From Burkholderia paludis (GTDB lineage: Bacteria; Pseudomonadota; Gammaproteobacteria; Burkholderiales; Burkholderiaceae), in NCBI RefSeq assembly GCF_000732615.1, contig NZ_JPGL01000005.1, positions 215,922-279,921 on the forward strand: 64,000 nucleotides of DNA. Direction: 5' to 3'. The notes below the pieces were generated by a model, which was not told where the DNA came from, ran no database searches, and saw only the letters and a list, made by a program, of their open reading frames with translations. Below, piece by piece: positions 46,877 to 57,100 of this stretch. Made by a program: the position numbers and the translations under genes. The stretch's first letter is position 1. Each line of letters starts with the position of its first letter.

Positions 46877-47757
46877 TGCCGAGCCGCGATCCGGCCAGCG
46901 GCCGCGCCGACGAACGGGCCGACGCGGCCGCGAGCTTCGACCCGCTGCGGCGCACGCTGATCCGCGTCGCATACCGGATGCTCGGTTCCGTCGCGGATGC
47001 CGAGGACGTCGTGCAGGAGGCGTTCATCCGCTGGATGAACGTCGACCGCACCGAGGTGCGCGTGCCCGAGGCGTTCCTGCGCCGCATGGTGATGCGCATG
47101 TGCCTCGACCAGCTGAAGTCCGCGCGGCACCAGCGCGAGACCTACATCGGCCCGTGGCTGCCCGAGCCGGTCGTCGACGAGGACGAGCAGGAAGACGTCA
47201 CGCTGCCGCTGCTGCTCGCGCTCGAACGGCTTTCGCCGCTCGAACGCGCGGCGTTCCTGCTGCACGACGTGTTCGGCCTCGAGTTCGACGAAGTGGCCAC
47301 GACGATCCAGCGCGACCCGGCCGCGTGCCGGCAGCTCGCCGCGCGGGCCCGCACGCATGTGCGCGAGGCGCGGCCGCGTTTCCATGTCGAGAAGCAGCGC
47401 GGGATCGAACTGGCGGAAGCGTTTTTCGCGGCATCGCGCAGCGGCGACCTGCGCACGCTCGGCGCGATGCTTGCCGAGGACGTGAGCCTGCATTCGGACG
47501 GCGGCGGCAAGCGCTCGGCCACGGGCAAGCCGGTGTTCGGTTTCGAGCGCGTGATGAAGGTGCACGAGTACCTGGCCGAACTGTTCGTCACGCACGCGTC
47601 GAAGCTCGTGCGTGCGGGGTTCATCAACGGGCTGCCGGGTTTCGTCACGCTGGAATCCGATGGCGAGCTGCAGACCACGGCGCTCGAGATCGAGGACGGG
47701 AAGATCGTCGCGATCTATGTCGTGCGGAATCCTGACAAGTTGAAGCACCTGCATTGA
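46876..47757 (+). CDS. ECF41-group sigma factor with C-terminal SnoaL-like regulatory domain
   Basis: The 293-residue protein has sigma region 2 (RVAYRMLGSVADAEDVVQEA and FIRWMNVDRTEVRVPEAFLR) and region 4 (LSPLERAAFLLHDVFGLEFD, EVATTIQRDPAACRQLAARA). A fused NTF2/SnoaL domain follows and carries the ECF41 signatures DGGGK (in LHSDGGGKRSATG) and NPDKL near the C-terminus. In ECF41 proteins this tail replaces an anti-sigma factor and modulates activity. Its promoter upstream fits the known consensus, so it should drive its own operon. Confidence 0.93.
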   Translation: MPSRDPASGRADERADAAASFDPLRRTLIRVAYRMLGSVADAEDVVQEAFIRWMNVDRTEVRVPEAFLRRMVMRMCLDQLKSARHQRETYIGPWLPEPVVDEDEQEDVTLPLLLALERLSPLERAAFLLHDVFGLEFDEVATTIQRDPAACRQLAARARTHVREARPRFHVEKQRGIELAEAFFAASRSGDLRTLGAMLAEDVSLHSDGGGKRSATGKPVFGFERVMKVHEYLAELFVTHASKLVRAGFINGLPGFVTLESDGELQTTALEIEDGKIVAIYVVRNPDKLKHLH

Positions 47758-47858
47758 GGGCGGCGGGATTGCGCGTCGGGTGCCGTGCGCATGCACGGCC
47801 GCGATGCGCGCTACGCTCCGTCCTGCCGCCCTGCTTTACCGGCCGCCGGTTCGCACAA

Positions 47859-48374
47859 TCAATACGTCCCGATCACGAGATTGCGGATCATGATCATCAG
47901 GAAGCCGAGCAACGGTGTCGCGACCGAGAAACCGGTCGCCGCGAGCCAGTTCGTGCCGCCCTGCGCTTCCAGCAGCGCAAGAAACGATTCGCGGGACGTC
48001 GCGTTCGGGCGCAGCTTGTCGATCCGGCGCTCGACATGCGCCTTGTAGAGGCCGTTCCCGTACCAGCCGAGCGACACCGCAATCCCGATCGTGACCGGGT
48101 CGAGCGTGCTCGATTCGAAGTATTTCGGGAAGAACAGCAACTCGACCAGCGTGATCCCGAGCGACGCGCCGAGGACAGCCGCCGCCTGCCAGTACATGCA
48201 TCGATACGCCATCCAGACCGGGCCCAGGAAACAGGCTGCCCAGTTCCACGACTGCCGGTTCTTGCGCGATGCGGCGAGCGTCCATTTCCGCTCGAACCAG
48301 GCGGCTTTCTTGCCGACATACGCAGCAATTTCGTCGTTGCTCGCGGACGATGTGGCGGTCGTGACGTCGGACAT
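47859..48374 (-). CDS. DUF2628-family membrane protein
   Basis: The 171-residue protein starts MSDVTTATSSASNDEIAAYV and has the DUF2628 pattern: FERKWTLAASRKNRQSWNWA, ACFLGPVWMAYRCMYWQAAA, then further helices and the C-terminal GFLMIMIRNLVIG. Members sit in the inner membrane and are uncharacterised. A start 30 codons upstream was rejected because it is basic and lacks a ribosome site. It is convergent with the ECF41 operon. Confidence 0.8.
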   Translation of the reverse strand: MSDVTTATSSASNDEIAAYVGKKAAWFERKWTLAASRKNRQSWNWAACFLGPVWMAYRCMYWQAAAVLGASLGITLVELLFFPKYFESSTLDPVTIGIAVSLGWYGNGLYKAHVERRIDKLRPNATSRESFLALLEAQGGTNWLAATGFSVATPLLGFLMIMIRNLVIGTY

Positions 48375-48579
48375 GTCGTGTGCTCTCGGTCGCGCGGATC
48401 GCGCGTTGTTGTTTTGATGCGTTGGAAATCGGGCGACGGCCGGAACGGCCGCTTCGATGCGCACACGATTCTACGCGCGGCGCAGTGGCCGTTGTATGGC
48501 GAATCGAGGGGTCGGTGAGGAAGGATGCGATGCCGTGGATCGCGCAACGCATCGGGGCGACATGCGTTGTTTCGGCCGG

Positions 48580-48616
48580 AAAAAGAAAAACGCCACGCGA
48601 AGTTGCCGCGTGGCGT
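48580..48616 (-). terminator. Rho-independent terminator downstream of tRNA-Val
   Basis: On the minus strand ACGCCACGCG pairs with CGCGTGGCGT across a 7-base loop, and the sequence then reads TTTTTCTTTTT. It lies about 70 bases beyond the 3' end of the tRNA gene. Confidence 0.85.
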
Positions 48617-48682
48617 CTGTATGTTGGCGAGCCGCATTGCCTGTAGGCAAGTTGTGCTGCCAGACCCCTTCATTTTGTTCGT

Positions 48683-48759
48683 TGGTAGGCTCGATTGGAT
48701 TCGAACCAACGACCCCCACCATGTCAAGGTGGTGCTCTAACCAACTGAGCTACGAGCCT
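48683..48759 (-). tRNA. tRNA-Val (anticodon GAC)
   Basis: The minus strand folds as a tRNA with acceptor stem AGGCTCG/CGAGCCT, D-arm TAGCTCAGTTGGTTAGAGC, anticodon loop TTGACAT (GAC, valine), T-arm GGTTCGAATCC and an encoded CCA end. The length is 77 nt including CCA. A promoter and a terminator flank it, so it is a single-gene transcription unit. The type VI effector island starts on its upstream side. Confidence 0.96.
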
Positions 48760-48771
48760 AAGAAGCCGCGA

Positions 48772-48800
48772 ATTATAGAGAGGGTTTTTGAGGAGCACAA
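48772..48800 (-). promoter_or_regulatory. Promoter of tRNA-Val
   Basis: On the minus strand TTGTGC (48795-48800), a 17-base spacer and a perfect TATAAT (48772-48777) end 12 bases before the mature tRNA 5' end. Confidence 0.85.
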
Positions 48801-49347
48801 GCCCTTTCGTGAAAATTTTTTGAATCGGGGGGCGCGAGGGACGGCGATCGAGGTCGCGTGGCGATGCCGGGAGCGTTGATGTCGCCTCGTCGCATCACAG
48901 CAAAACGCGTCGCTGCGCTGTGGTGTTATCCACATTCCCCTCTGGATAACCGTCCTGCAAGCCTCTGGATTCACAGTGGAACGATTGAGGATATGTCGGC
49001 GAGTCTGTGAATCGACGAAAAGTTGTTCTGTGCTGCGCGGAGCTGTTCACGCGCGACACCCATGGTTATGCATTCCGCTTCCTGCTGAGAATTCATGATG
49101 TTAGGGACGTTATCCACTGTGAGGCACAGCGCTTGTTAACTATCACTACGTATATATACGAACCCTGTTAACACCGTTGGATAAGCACAGTCCGGCGACT
49201 GTGATCCGCTCGCGATATGCACTGCGTGCGGCGAGCAGAGGAACGAATCGGGAAGCTGTGAAGCGCTTTCGACGATGCACGCGCGGTCATGTCTGTAGAA
49301 TCGCCGGCATTCAGGATGCGGGGGCCTGGCGCACAGGCTCACGGCAC
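48801..49347. other. Non-coding region between tRNA-Val and the effector island
   Basis: About 550 bases without a supported gene. Most is occupied by the second copy of the DnaA-box-rich composite element (48925-49158). The remaining part up to 49347 contains the likely promoter of the 86-residue gene. Confidence 0.6.
48925..49158 (-). repeat. Composite DnaA-box-rich element, copy B
   Basis: Read on the minus strand this copy has TATATATACGTAGT (49145-49158), 3 bases, AGTTAACAA (49133-49141), 15 bases, GTGGATAAC (49109-49117), then after about 160 bases an inverted pair, GTTATCCAG (48942-48950) and GTGGATAAC (48925-48933), separated by 8 bases. Every inner distance of the first block equals that of copy A at 598-647. 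TTATCCACA at 48926-48934 is a consensus DnaA box. Orientation is opposite to copy A. Confidence 0.75.
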
Positions 49348-49608
49348 ATGACCGATTCTTCGATGACCCGGCTCGACGCGCTCGATATCGATGCCGTCGT
49401 ACGCCGGATGCAGCAACACTCAGGCGACATCGTGCTCGAGCAACGCGTGTCGATCCCGGAAGCCGATGTCTTGTGCTGCTGCTACAAGGGCGAGCGATTC
49501 AACGTGAAGTTCGATCTCGACTATGGGGTGTCGGTTGATCGTGTCGGCAAGCTGTCTGGCGACGACGTCGCGGAGATCATTAGATGGCTCACGAAGGAAG
49601 CAGGATGA
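49348..49608 (+). CDS. 86-residue protein of unknown function
   Basis: The product begins MTDSSMTRLDALDIDAVVRR and contains a CCC triplet (VLCCCYKGERFNVKFDLDYG) and a C-terminal amphipathic helix (DDVAEIIRWLTKEA). It has no signal peptide or membrane segment. I do not recognise a family. It heads a run of small same-strand genes leading to vgrG, so it may belong to the effector island, for example as an orphan immunity protein; that is inference from position. Confidence 0.6.
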   Translation: MTDSSMTRLDALDIDAVVRRMQQHSGDIVLEQRVSIPEADVLCCCYKGERFNVKFDLDYGVSVDRVGKLSGDDVAEIIRWLTKEAG

Positions 49609-49639
49609 TCACAGGGGACGACACTGGACGAAGCGATCG

Positions 49640-49978
49640 ATGAAGGCACCTGTCGATGAGATGCTGGTGACGGATATTGCCGGTCACGTTGCGGTTGTCA
49701 TGACCGATCTGGTGACTGCTGCCGATGTACTGGTACGGATGGGCTTCGCTCGGCAGTCCGGTCGCTGGGAACGCGCGATCGCGGACGACAACGACCGCCG
49801 GGCGCTCGTTGCCGCGCTCATCGATCTCGATGCGCTGTTTTCCGCGGGCCGCGACTGGAGTCCGCAGGCACTCGTCGAGTATTACCGGGAGATCGGCGTT
49901 CTTCGAAGCGGGTACCGTTCCGTCGCATGGAGCGGGCCGGGACAGTACGTCATCGAACGCCATGGATACGGGTCGTGA
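49640..49978 (+). CDS. 112-residue protein of unknown function
   Basis: The product starts MKAPVDEMLVTDIAGHVAVV and has a mixed alpha/beta composition with no membrane segment; it ends ERHGYGS. A later start at residue 8 (MLVTDIAGH) is possible. It lies 31 bases after the 86-residue gene and is followed directly by a tiny coupled frame. I do not recognise the family. Its context next to vgrG suggests island cargo. Confidence 0.6.
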   Translation: MKAPVDEMLVTDIAGHVAVVMTDLVTAADVLVRMGFARQSGRWERAIADDNDRRALVAALIDLDALFSAGRDWSPQALVEYYREIGVLRSGYRSVAWSGPGQYVIERHGYGS

Positions 49979-50059
49979 ATGGTCGATGTCTTCCACGGAG
50001 CGATGAAACCGAAGAAAGAGCAGGGCGACGCGAGTGCCGCTCGCAACCGGAGTGAGTAA
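49979..50059 (+). CDS. Possible 26-residue coupled frame before the CxxHG protein gene
   Basis: ATG at 49979 directly follows the stop of the 112-residue gene and the frame ends TAATG, overlapping the next start at 50059. It encodes MVDVFHGAMKPKKEQGDASA plus six residues. It could be a translational coupling leader or chance. Confidence 0.25.
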   Translation: MVDVFHGAMKPKKEQGDASAARNRSE

Positions 50060-50775
50060 TGGGACTGAGCGTTTGCCATCGGCATGGAGATGTTTCCACG
50101 GCGACGACGTCGACGGGCGTTGCCGCACGCATCAGGCTGCGCGCGCAGTGTGGGCCCGGCGAACTCGTGAAGGTCTCGCTCGACCGGCCGAGATACAGCT
50201 GGGAGATGTGGATGTTGCGCGCAGAGCTCGACGAGCACGAGGCCGATGCGACCTTTGTCGATCAGGTCGCGCACGTGAAGGTCTTTCCGAAGATCGCGGC
50301 GCTGGAGCGCTTGCGCGCATACATGTGTTTGGCGTGCCTGGACGAACTGCTCGTGCGCTCCGGCGAGGCGCCTTATAAACCGACGACGAAAGAGCAGGCG
50401 TTCGACACGTCTGTCGTCGCGGCGAATGCAAAGTGGCCTCGCAATTTCGCGCGATGCGAGCTTCATGGGCTGATCCGGCCGACGCGGGCATCGCCGGATA
50501 TCGAAACGGCGATCCTGACGATCGATGTGATCCGTGATTGTCACGTCGTGCGCGTGATCGATGCCCGCGTGAAGCATGAACCCACGTATTGGTTCGACGA
50601 AGCGTTTTTGCGCAAGGTGTTCGGGCCGGATATCGACATCGTCGATTCGACGTTCCGGATCGACGATCGGGACATGGTCGCGCGGCTGTGGGACGCCGGT
50701 GAGTATGTGTGTCCGGTGTGTCTGCGGGAGGTGTTGAAACGCAGCGGCCTGGGCAACGACGACGCGCCAGCTTGA
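50059..50775 (+). CDS. Double CxxHG...CxxCL protein, candidate zinc-binding immunity-like protein
   Basis: The 238-residue protein consists of two copies of one pattern. Copy 1 opens with VCHRHGDVS and closes with YMCLACLDELLVRSG; copy 2 opens with RCELHGLIR and closes with YVCPVCLREVLKRSG. Each copy has about 80 residues between the CxxHG and the CxxCL pair, which together could bind one zinc ion. No signal peptide is seen. The 108-residue gene directly after rhs has a single copy of the same pattern (NCSYHGRVG ... TCVECLRELM). A GGAGTGAG site precedes the ATG. Function is unknown; immunity or effector-adaptor roles are inferred from position. Confidence 0.7.
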   Translation: MGLSVCHRHGDVSTATTSTGVAARIRLRAQCGPGELVKVSLDRPRYSWEMWMLRAELDEHEADATFVDQVAHVKVFPKIAALERLRAYMCLACLDELLVRSGEAPYKPTTKEQAFDTSVVAANAKWPRNFARCELHGLIRPTRASPDIETAILTIDVIRDCHVVRVIDARVKHEPTYWFDEAFLRKVFGPDIDIVDSTFRIDDRDMVARLWDAGEYVCPVCLREVLKRSGLGNDDAPA

Positions 50776-50869
50776 CCCGAACGATGCGACGGCGGCCGGC
50801 GCAATCCGCATGGCGGATCGTGCCGCGCGTGTTGCGGTCATGCCCCTGTTCCTGGTCCGACGATTAGTC

Positions 50870-50895
50870 TTAATGCCCTGATTAAACGGTAGAAT
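50870..50895 (+). promoter_or_regulatory. Candidate vgrG promoter with an inverted repeat
   Basis: TAGAAT (50890-50895) is a plausible -10 element 60 bases before the vgrG start. The inverted repeat TTAAT...ATTAA (50870-50885) covers the spacer region. A good -35 hexamer was not found. Confidence 0.35.
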
Positions 50896-50954
50896 CTCGC
50901 GCGACTGAGTCACAGACACCATCCGAGGGTGCTGAAATAAAAAAGGGCTGCATC

Positions 50955-53900
50955 ATGAACGTGCCGAACGTCGGCGCCGCGCTTCGCGGCGGATTGCTTC
51001 AGCAGGACCGTTTGCTCAAGTTGGATACGCCGTTGGGAGTCAACGTACTCGCCGTACAGCGCGCCATCGGCCGATCGCGGATCGGACGAGACTATTCGTT
51101 CACGCTCGATGTCGTCGCGGGCAATGACGATCTCGAACTCAAGAAGCTGATCGCCCAGCCGGCCACGTTGTGGATTCAGCAGGCGAACAATGCGTACCGG
51201 CCCGTCAGCGGCTATATCTACTCCGCGCGCCGGCTTGGCGCGAAAGGCGGGGTAACGACCTATCAGCTCGAACTGCACGCGTGGATGCATGTGCTGCGGT
51301 TCCGCCGCGACGAGAAAATCTGGATCGACAAGCACGCAGAGGAAATTATTTCCGATGTGCTCGACACGCATCCGGAAGCGCGCGGATTGTTCCGGTTTGC
51401 GTTGTCGCAGCCATTGGAGAACCGGTCGTACACGCGGCAAAGCGAGACGGACTGGAACTTCGTGCACCGGCTGATGGAAGACGAGGGGCTGTACGGCGCG
51501 TGGCAGCAGGCCGACGACGGCAAGTCGCATACGCTCGTCATCACCGACAACCTGCAGGCGTTCGCGCCGCTGTCGCCGGAAACCGTGCGCTTCTATCGCG
51601 GCGGCGTGGGCAGCGAGGCCGACGCGTTCACGCAATGGTCGGGCACGCGCACGCTGCAGAGCGTGACCCGCACGACGCGCACGTTCGACTACAAGAATCC
51701 TTCACAGCCGTCGAATCCGAAGGGCACGTCGCTGCCGACGATGGGCGGCCAGGGCGAGCTGCCGGATCAGCTCGAGGTCTACGAGTACACCGGCGCCTAT
51801 ACGTATCTCGACCAGTCGCGCGGCGACCATCTGACGAAGGTGCGGATGGAAGAGTGGGAGTCGCAGGCGAAGCGCTTTCATGGCGCGGGCGGCGTGCGCG
51901 CGATCGATGCAGGCCGGCGCTTCACGCTGGCCGATCACCCCGCGCACGAACGCGATTCCGCCGATCAGCGCGAGTTCGCCGCGATCGGTGTTTCCTGGTG
52001 GATCGAGAACAACCTGCCCGTATCGGGCACCGACTCGGATTTCCCGCATAGCCTGGGTCGCGCGCTCGGTCAGGTGCGCGCGCGTTACGAAAACACACCC
52101 GGCCTCGAGGTATCGCACGGCGACGGGTCGGTCGGTTTCTATCTCGTCGAGGTCGAAGCGCAGCGCGTGAGCGTGCCGTATCGCAGCCCGTTCGAGCATC
52201 ACAAGCCGGAGATGCATCTCGAGACGGCGATCGTCGTCGGGCCGCAGGGCGAAGAGGTTTATACCGACGCGCTGAACCGGATTCGCGTGCAGTTCGTGTG
52301 GGATCGCCTGAACCCGGGCAACGAGAACGCGTCGTGCTGGGTGCGCGTCGTGCAGTCGGATACCGGCGGCGGCTACGGCGGCGTGCATGTGCCGCGGATC
52401 GGCGAGGAAGTGCTGATCAACTACATCGGCGGCGATTGCGACCGGCCGCTGGCGGTCGGGCGCGTGTACAACGGCGCGAACCAGCCGCAGTGGCATACCG
52501 ACGGGATCCTGTCGGGCTATCGGTCAAAAGAGTATTCGGGCAGCGGCTACAACCAGCTCGTGATGGACGACGCAACCGGGCAGAACCGCGTGCAGCTGAT
52601 GAGCAGCAGCGCGAACAGCCTGCTGCATCTCGGCTACATCATCGACCACAACGCCAATTCACGCGGGGCGTATCTCGGCAGCGGGTTCGACCTGCGCTCG
52701 GATGCGTACGGCGCGGTGCGGGCCAGCCAGGGCCTGTACGTGACGACGCATCCGAAGGCGGCGAACAGCCAGCCGCTCGACGTGAAGGAGGCGCAGCAGC
52801 AGCTGGTGACGGGCGAGAGCCTCGTCGAGGCGATGTCGGAAGTGAGCGAGCAGCATCAGGCGGAAAGCCTGAAGGAAGCGCAGGACACGATGCGCGCGTT
52901 CACCGACGCGACGCAGGACAGTGCATCGGGCAGCGCGTCGGGCGGACGCACGGCAGGCGGCGGCACGGGCAGCGCGAACGCGTTCAAGGAGCCGGTGATG
53001 CTGTTCGGCAGCCCGTCGGGGATCGGGATGTCGACGCAGCAGTCGGTGCATGTGGTCGCGAACGATCACGTGAACGTGGCGAGCGGGCAAAGCGTGCACG
53101 TTGCGGCGGGCAAGTCGCTGCTGGCGAGCATCGGACAGAAGCTGAGCCTGTTCGCGCAGAACGCGGGGATGAAGCTGTTCGCGGGCAAGGGCAAGGTGGA
53201 GATCCAGGCGCAGTCGGACAACATCGAGGTGACCGCGCAGAAGGCCGTGAAGGTGGTGTCGGCGACGGCGCTGATCGAGATCGCGGCCGATCAGGGGATT
53301 CTGCTGACGAGCGGCGGGGCATACATCCGGATCAAGGACGGCAATGTCGAGATTCACGCCCCCGGAAAGATCGACGTGAAGGGGGCGTCGCATACGTTCG
53401 CAGGGCCGGCGAGCATGGGGTATCCGTTGCCGAGCCCAAGGCCGGATCAGCCGGGGCAGTTGGAGTTGCTGCACCAGTATGCGAATGGTGAGGGTTTCAA
53501 GGGCGGCAAGTTCACAGTGCTGGACGCCAGCGGCGGCGTGTTGCGGGAGGGCGCGCTGGATGCGAAGGGACATACGATCGTGAGCGGCTTGCCGGCCGGC
53601 GCAGCGCAGGTCCAGTTCGGCGAGGATCCGCGCAATCAGTACGATCCGTCGAGCGTATTCAAGACGGCGCAATGGCCAGCGAAGCCGTTGCAGGAAGGGA
53701 ATGCGGCTGCGACGGCGATGTCTCAACTGGGCGGTCTGCTGCCGCCCGGTGCACTGCCGGCCGCGACAAAGTTGGCGGACGTCGCAAGGCAGGCCGCACA
53801 AGGCGGCATCGGGAAGGCGTTGGGCGGACAGGCGATGGGGCTCGCGCAGGGGGCGCTTGCGAACGCGTTGCCGTCGGGTGCGATGGGTGCCGTGTCGGGG

Positions 53901-54125
53901 GCGACTCAACTGGCCGGCATCGCCGGGCAGGTTGGCCAGGGCGGCATCGGCCCGGCATTGAGTGGTCAGGCAATGAATCTTGCCAAGGGCGCGCTCGCGG
54001 GCGCGCTGCCATCGAGCGCAGGCACGGCGTTGTCGCAGGCGGCCCAGCTCGGCGCCGCGGCAAAGCAGGTCGGCGCACTTGCTCAAGCGGCGCGCAGCGC
54101 CGTGCCCGCGCTGAGCATGCTCTGA
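50955..54125 (+). CDS. vgrG: Type VI secretion spike protein VgrG with a long repeat-bearing C-terminal extension
   Basis: The 1056-residue protein has the gp27-like base (about 20-380, LDTPLGVNVLAVQRAIGRSR, FNF-like SETDWNFVHRLMEDEGLYGA), a gp5 OB-fold and stem (ALNRIRVQFVWDRLNPGNEN, CWVRVVQSDTGGGYGGVHVP, EEVLINYIGGDCDRPLAVGR), a DUF2345 beta-stalk (SVHVVANDHVNVASGQSVHV) and a C-terminal extension. The extension holds two 46-residue tandem copies (53781-54056) rich in Gly, Ala and Gln (for example QGGIGKALGGQAMGLAQGAL). It tips the type VI tube and delivers the adjacent Rhs effector. No hcp or tss genes are in the window. Confidence 0.95.
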   Translation: MNVPNVGAALRGGLLQQDRLLKLDTPLGVNVLAVQRAIGRSRIGRDYSFTLDVVAGNDDLELKKLIAQPATLWIQQANNAYRPVSGYIYSARRLGAKGGVTTYQLELHAWMHVLRFRRDEKIWIDKHAEEIISDVLDTHPEARGLFRFALSQPLENRSYTRQSETDWNFVHRLMEDEGLYGAWQQADDGKSHTLVITDNLQAFAPLSPETVRFYRGGVGSEADAFTQWSGTRTLQSVTRTTRTFDYKNPSQPSNPKGTSLPTMGGQGELPDQLEVYEYTGAYTYLDQSRGDHLTKVRMEEWESQAKRFHGAGGVRAIDAGRRFTLADHPAHERDSADQREFAAIGVSWWIENNLPVSGTDSDFPHSLGRALGQVRARYENTPGLEVSHGDGSVGFYLVEVEAQRVSVPYRSPFEHHKPEMHLETAIVVGPQGEEVYTDALNRIRVQFVWDRLNPGNENASCWVRVVQSDTGGGYGGVHVPRIGEEVLINYIGGDCDRPLAVGRVYNGANQPQWHTDGILSGYRSKEYSGSGYNQLVMDDATGQNRVQLMSSSANSLLHLGYIIDHNANSRGAYLGSGFDLRSDAYGAVRASQGLYVTTHPKAANSQPLDVKEAQQQLVTGESLVEAMSEVSEQHQAESLKEAQDTMRAFTDATQDSASGSASGGRTAGGGTGSANAFKEPVMLFGSPSGIGMSTQQSVHVVANDHVNVASGQSVHVAAGKSLLASIGQKLSLFAQNAGMKLFAGKGKVEIQAQSDNIEVTAQKAVKVVSATALIEIAADQGILLTSGGAYIRIKDGNVEIHAPGKIDVKGASHTFAGPASMGYPLPSPRPDQPGQLELLHQYANGEGFKGGKFTVLDASGGVLREGALDAKGHTIVSGLPAGAAQVQFGEDPRNQYDPSSVFKTAQWPAKPLQEGNAAATAMSQLGGLLPPGALPAATKLADVARQAAQGGIGKALGGQAMGLAQGALANALPSGAMGAVSGATQLAGIAGQVGQGGIGPALSGQAMNLAKGALAGALPSSAGTALSQAAQLGAAAKQVGALAQAARSAVPALSML
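53781..54056 (+). repeat. Two 138-bp tandem repeats in the 3' end of vgrG
   Basis: Unit 1 begins at 53781 (VARQAAQGGIGKALGGQAMG) and unit 2 at 53919 (IAGQVGQGGIGPALSGQAMN), exactly 46 codons apart. The protein copies share QGGIG, AL-GQAM, LA-GALA-ALPS and AQL. A third partial, more divergent copy may follow. Confidence 0.75.
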
Positions 54126-54176
54126 CGATCCGTTCGCGCGATACGCGACCTCACATTTTCGAATCAAAGAACAGTC

Positions 54177-57100
54177 ATGACCGCTTCTTCGACCGTCATT
54201 CTCCCGAAACCGACGGAAGTCTACGTCGCGCCGCTGCTGCAAATCGAAACCGTCGACGTGAAGGCAGGCGTCAAGGCGTGTGACCGATGGTTGCGTGCCA
54301 TCAGCCACGACTTCATCACCATCGAGCGGCTCGAAATGGTTGCCAATGCGTTGCCGGTGGTGGCGAACATCATGGCAGCCGTCGATCTCGTGCTGGATAT
54401 CAAGGACATGATCGAGCATGGGCAGAGCGGCAAGCATCCCGATGTGTTCGATTATCTGAATCTCGGTCTCGACCTGATCGGGATCATTCCGATTCCACCC
54501 GGTACGGGCGAATTCCGGATGGGCATGCGTCCGGTGATGAAGCTTGTGCGGCAGAAGGTCGTCGAGAGCGGCAAGGCGCTGGGCGAGGCGACGTTGCAGG
54601 TGATGCAGACCGCACTGCTGCAGGCGCTCATCGACAGTCTGAGCGAGCAGTTCGCCGGTCGTATCCAGAGTTTCGTCGATGGCGTGAAGAAAGAGCTGAA
54701 CAACCTGCTCAAGACCTGTGCCGATTACATCGAGAAATTCATGGTCGGCTTCGCGCGCCTGTTCGAGGAGGTGGCGGGGGAAAAGCAACTCAGTGTCGCG
54801 CACAACGTCCGCGCGGCGGGGCAGCATGCGGGCCAGATTGCATCGGGCTTTGCGGCGCATGATGCACGCAAGACATTTGGCGGGCTCGGTCATCTGATCG
54901 TCGACTTCGTGAAGATCGAAGCAAAGGAGCTCATCAACACCGGGACGCAGGCGGCGAAAGTGCTCGATCTCAAGTATCGCGAGCCGCTGCTGAACGTCGC
55001 GAAGGCGTTGCGCACGATGATCCCGGTGGTCAAGGAGAAAATCCTTGCGCTGGGCGGTATCGACGCCGGCAAGATCGGTTGGTTGATCAACCTTATCCAG
55101 ACTGCCATCGACAAGAAGCGCGATGCGTTGCGCAAGCAGAAAGTGCATTCGACTGGCATCAAGGAACAGGGAACGACGAAAGTTCATCGTCACGAGGGTG
55201 AGGGGCAGAAGGAAACGGTCAGGCATACGGAACCGGCCCAACATCCGGGGCCGAACGACAGCAAGCTGATCTGCCCGCGACCTTCGCCGCCGGTTGCGAC
55301 GAAGCGTTCGGTGGGATTCGCGCTGGGCGACGAGCGGCTCGAGCACCACGATTTCACGTTGCCCGGTGTTCTTCCCGTTGTCTGGACACGGACTTATCGA
55401 TCGTTTTTCGACGCCAATGATTCGGGAGGAGAGCTTGGTGCACGCTGGATGACGGCGTACACCACGCGTATCGATGCGCATCGGGATCGATTGACCTACC
55501 ACGACGCGACAGGCCGCAGCATCGACTATCCACGGCTTGTGCCTGGCGACGCCCATGTCGACAGGAGCGAGGGCGTGACGTTGTTGCGCCTCGATGACAC
55601 GTGGATCACGTTGACGCGTGGGCATGAACTGCTTGAGGCCTATGAATTGCGCGGCGACGCATTTCGTCTTGCCTTCGTCAAGGACCAGTCGGGTAACCAG
55701 GTCACGCTCGACTACGACGATCGTCATCGGCTGACGCGGTTGATTACGCCGACCGCGATCGTTGCCTTTCATTACGACGAAAAAGGGCGGATCGTCGAGG
55801 CGACGCATCATGGCGCCGATGGCAAGCGTATCGATACGTTGGCACGCTATACGTACAGCACGGACAGCGATCTCGTCGTGGCGATCGACCGGAATGGAGA
55901 TCGTCGCGAATACGCGTACCGCCATCACCTCATTACACGCTACACGGATCGAACCGACCGTGCGATGAACCTCGAGTGGGACGGTACGGGGCCGAAAGCG
56001 AAGTGTGTCCGCGAGCATGCGGATGACGGCAGCTTCGACACGCGACTTGCATGGCATCCGGACTTCCGAATGGTCAGCGTGACGGACGCGCTCGGCAACG
56101 TGACGAAGCATTATTACGATCTGCATGGCTACACATTCCGCATCGTCTATCCGGATGGTCGAGAGGAATGGATGTATCGGGATGCTTATCACAATCTCGT
56201 ACAGCATACCTATCCGGACGGTGGCGTCGAACGCATGTCCTATAACGGACAGGACAACCTTGTCCGGCACGTTCGTGTCGACGGCAGCGTGACCGAGATG
56301 GACTACGACGACAAGGACCATATGGTTCGAATCGTCGATCCTCAGGGGGCTGTGTGGTTGCGTGAATACGACGACGCGGGGCGCGTCACGGTCGAAACCG
56401 ATCCGCTCGGACACAAGACGACATACAGCTACAACGCACAAGGCTTGCCGGTAGAGGTGACCGATGCCAAGGGTGGCGTCAAGGTCATGGCGTATGACGA
56501 CGCGGGCCGGTTGATCTCGCACACGGACTGCTCGGGCAAGACGACGACATGGGCCTATGACGTGCAGGGCCGGTTGACCGAAAAGACGGATGCGTCAGGC
56601 GGGGTAACCGCGTATCGCTATGGCAGCAATGGACGGCCCGAAGCCATTCGCACCGCAGCCGGTACTCAACGTGTTCAATACGACGCCGAGGGACGCCTGC
56701 TTGCGATCACGGACCCAATGGAGCGTACCTCGCGTTACAGCTATGACGTTGCGGGGCGCGTCGCGGCGCGCACCGACGCGCTGGGGAACACGCTGAGTTA
56801 CGGTTATGACAGGCTCGGGCGCCTGGTGAGGTTGACCGACTCGAATCATGCGACCTATCAGTGCAAGTACGATCTCGTTGGCCGGCTGCTCGAGACGGTC
56901 GGCTTCGACGGGACGGAAACGCGCTATGTCTACAGTGAAGAGACCGGCTATGTATCCGCCATCGATGTAGCCGGGAAGATCACCGTGGTCGAATTCGATC
57001 GCGGAGGCCGGCTGGCACGACGGATGTGCGATGGTAACGAAGAGCGCTTCGCCTACGATGCGCTCGGTCGACTCGTCGACGCGCAAAATGCCTGCAGTCG

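Noticed and set aside
54177..54400. PAAR domain at the Rhs N-terminus
   Set aside because: The hydrophobic N-terminal region is present, but the Pro-Ala-Ala-Arg repeats and metal-binding His/Cys of PAAR proteins are not visible.
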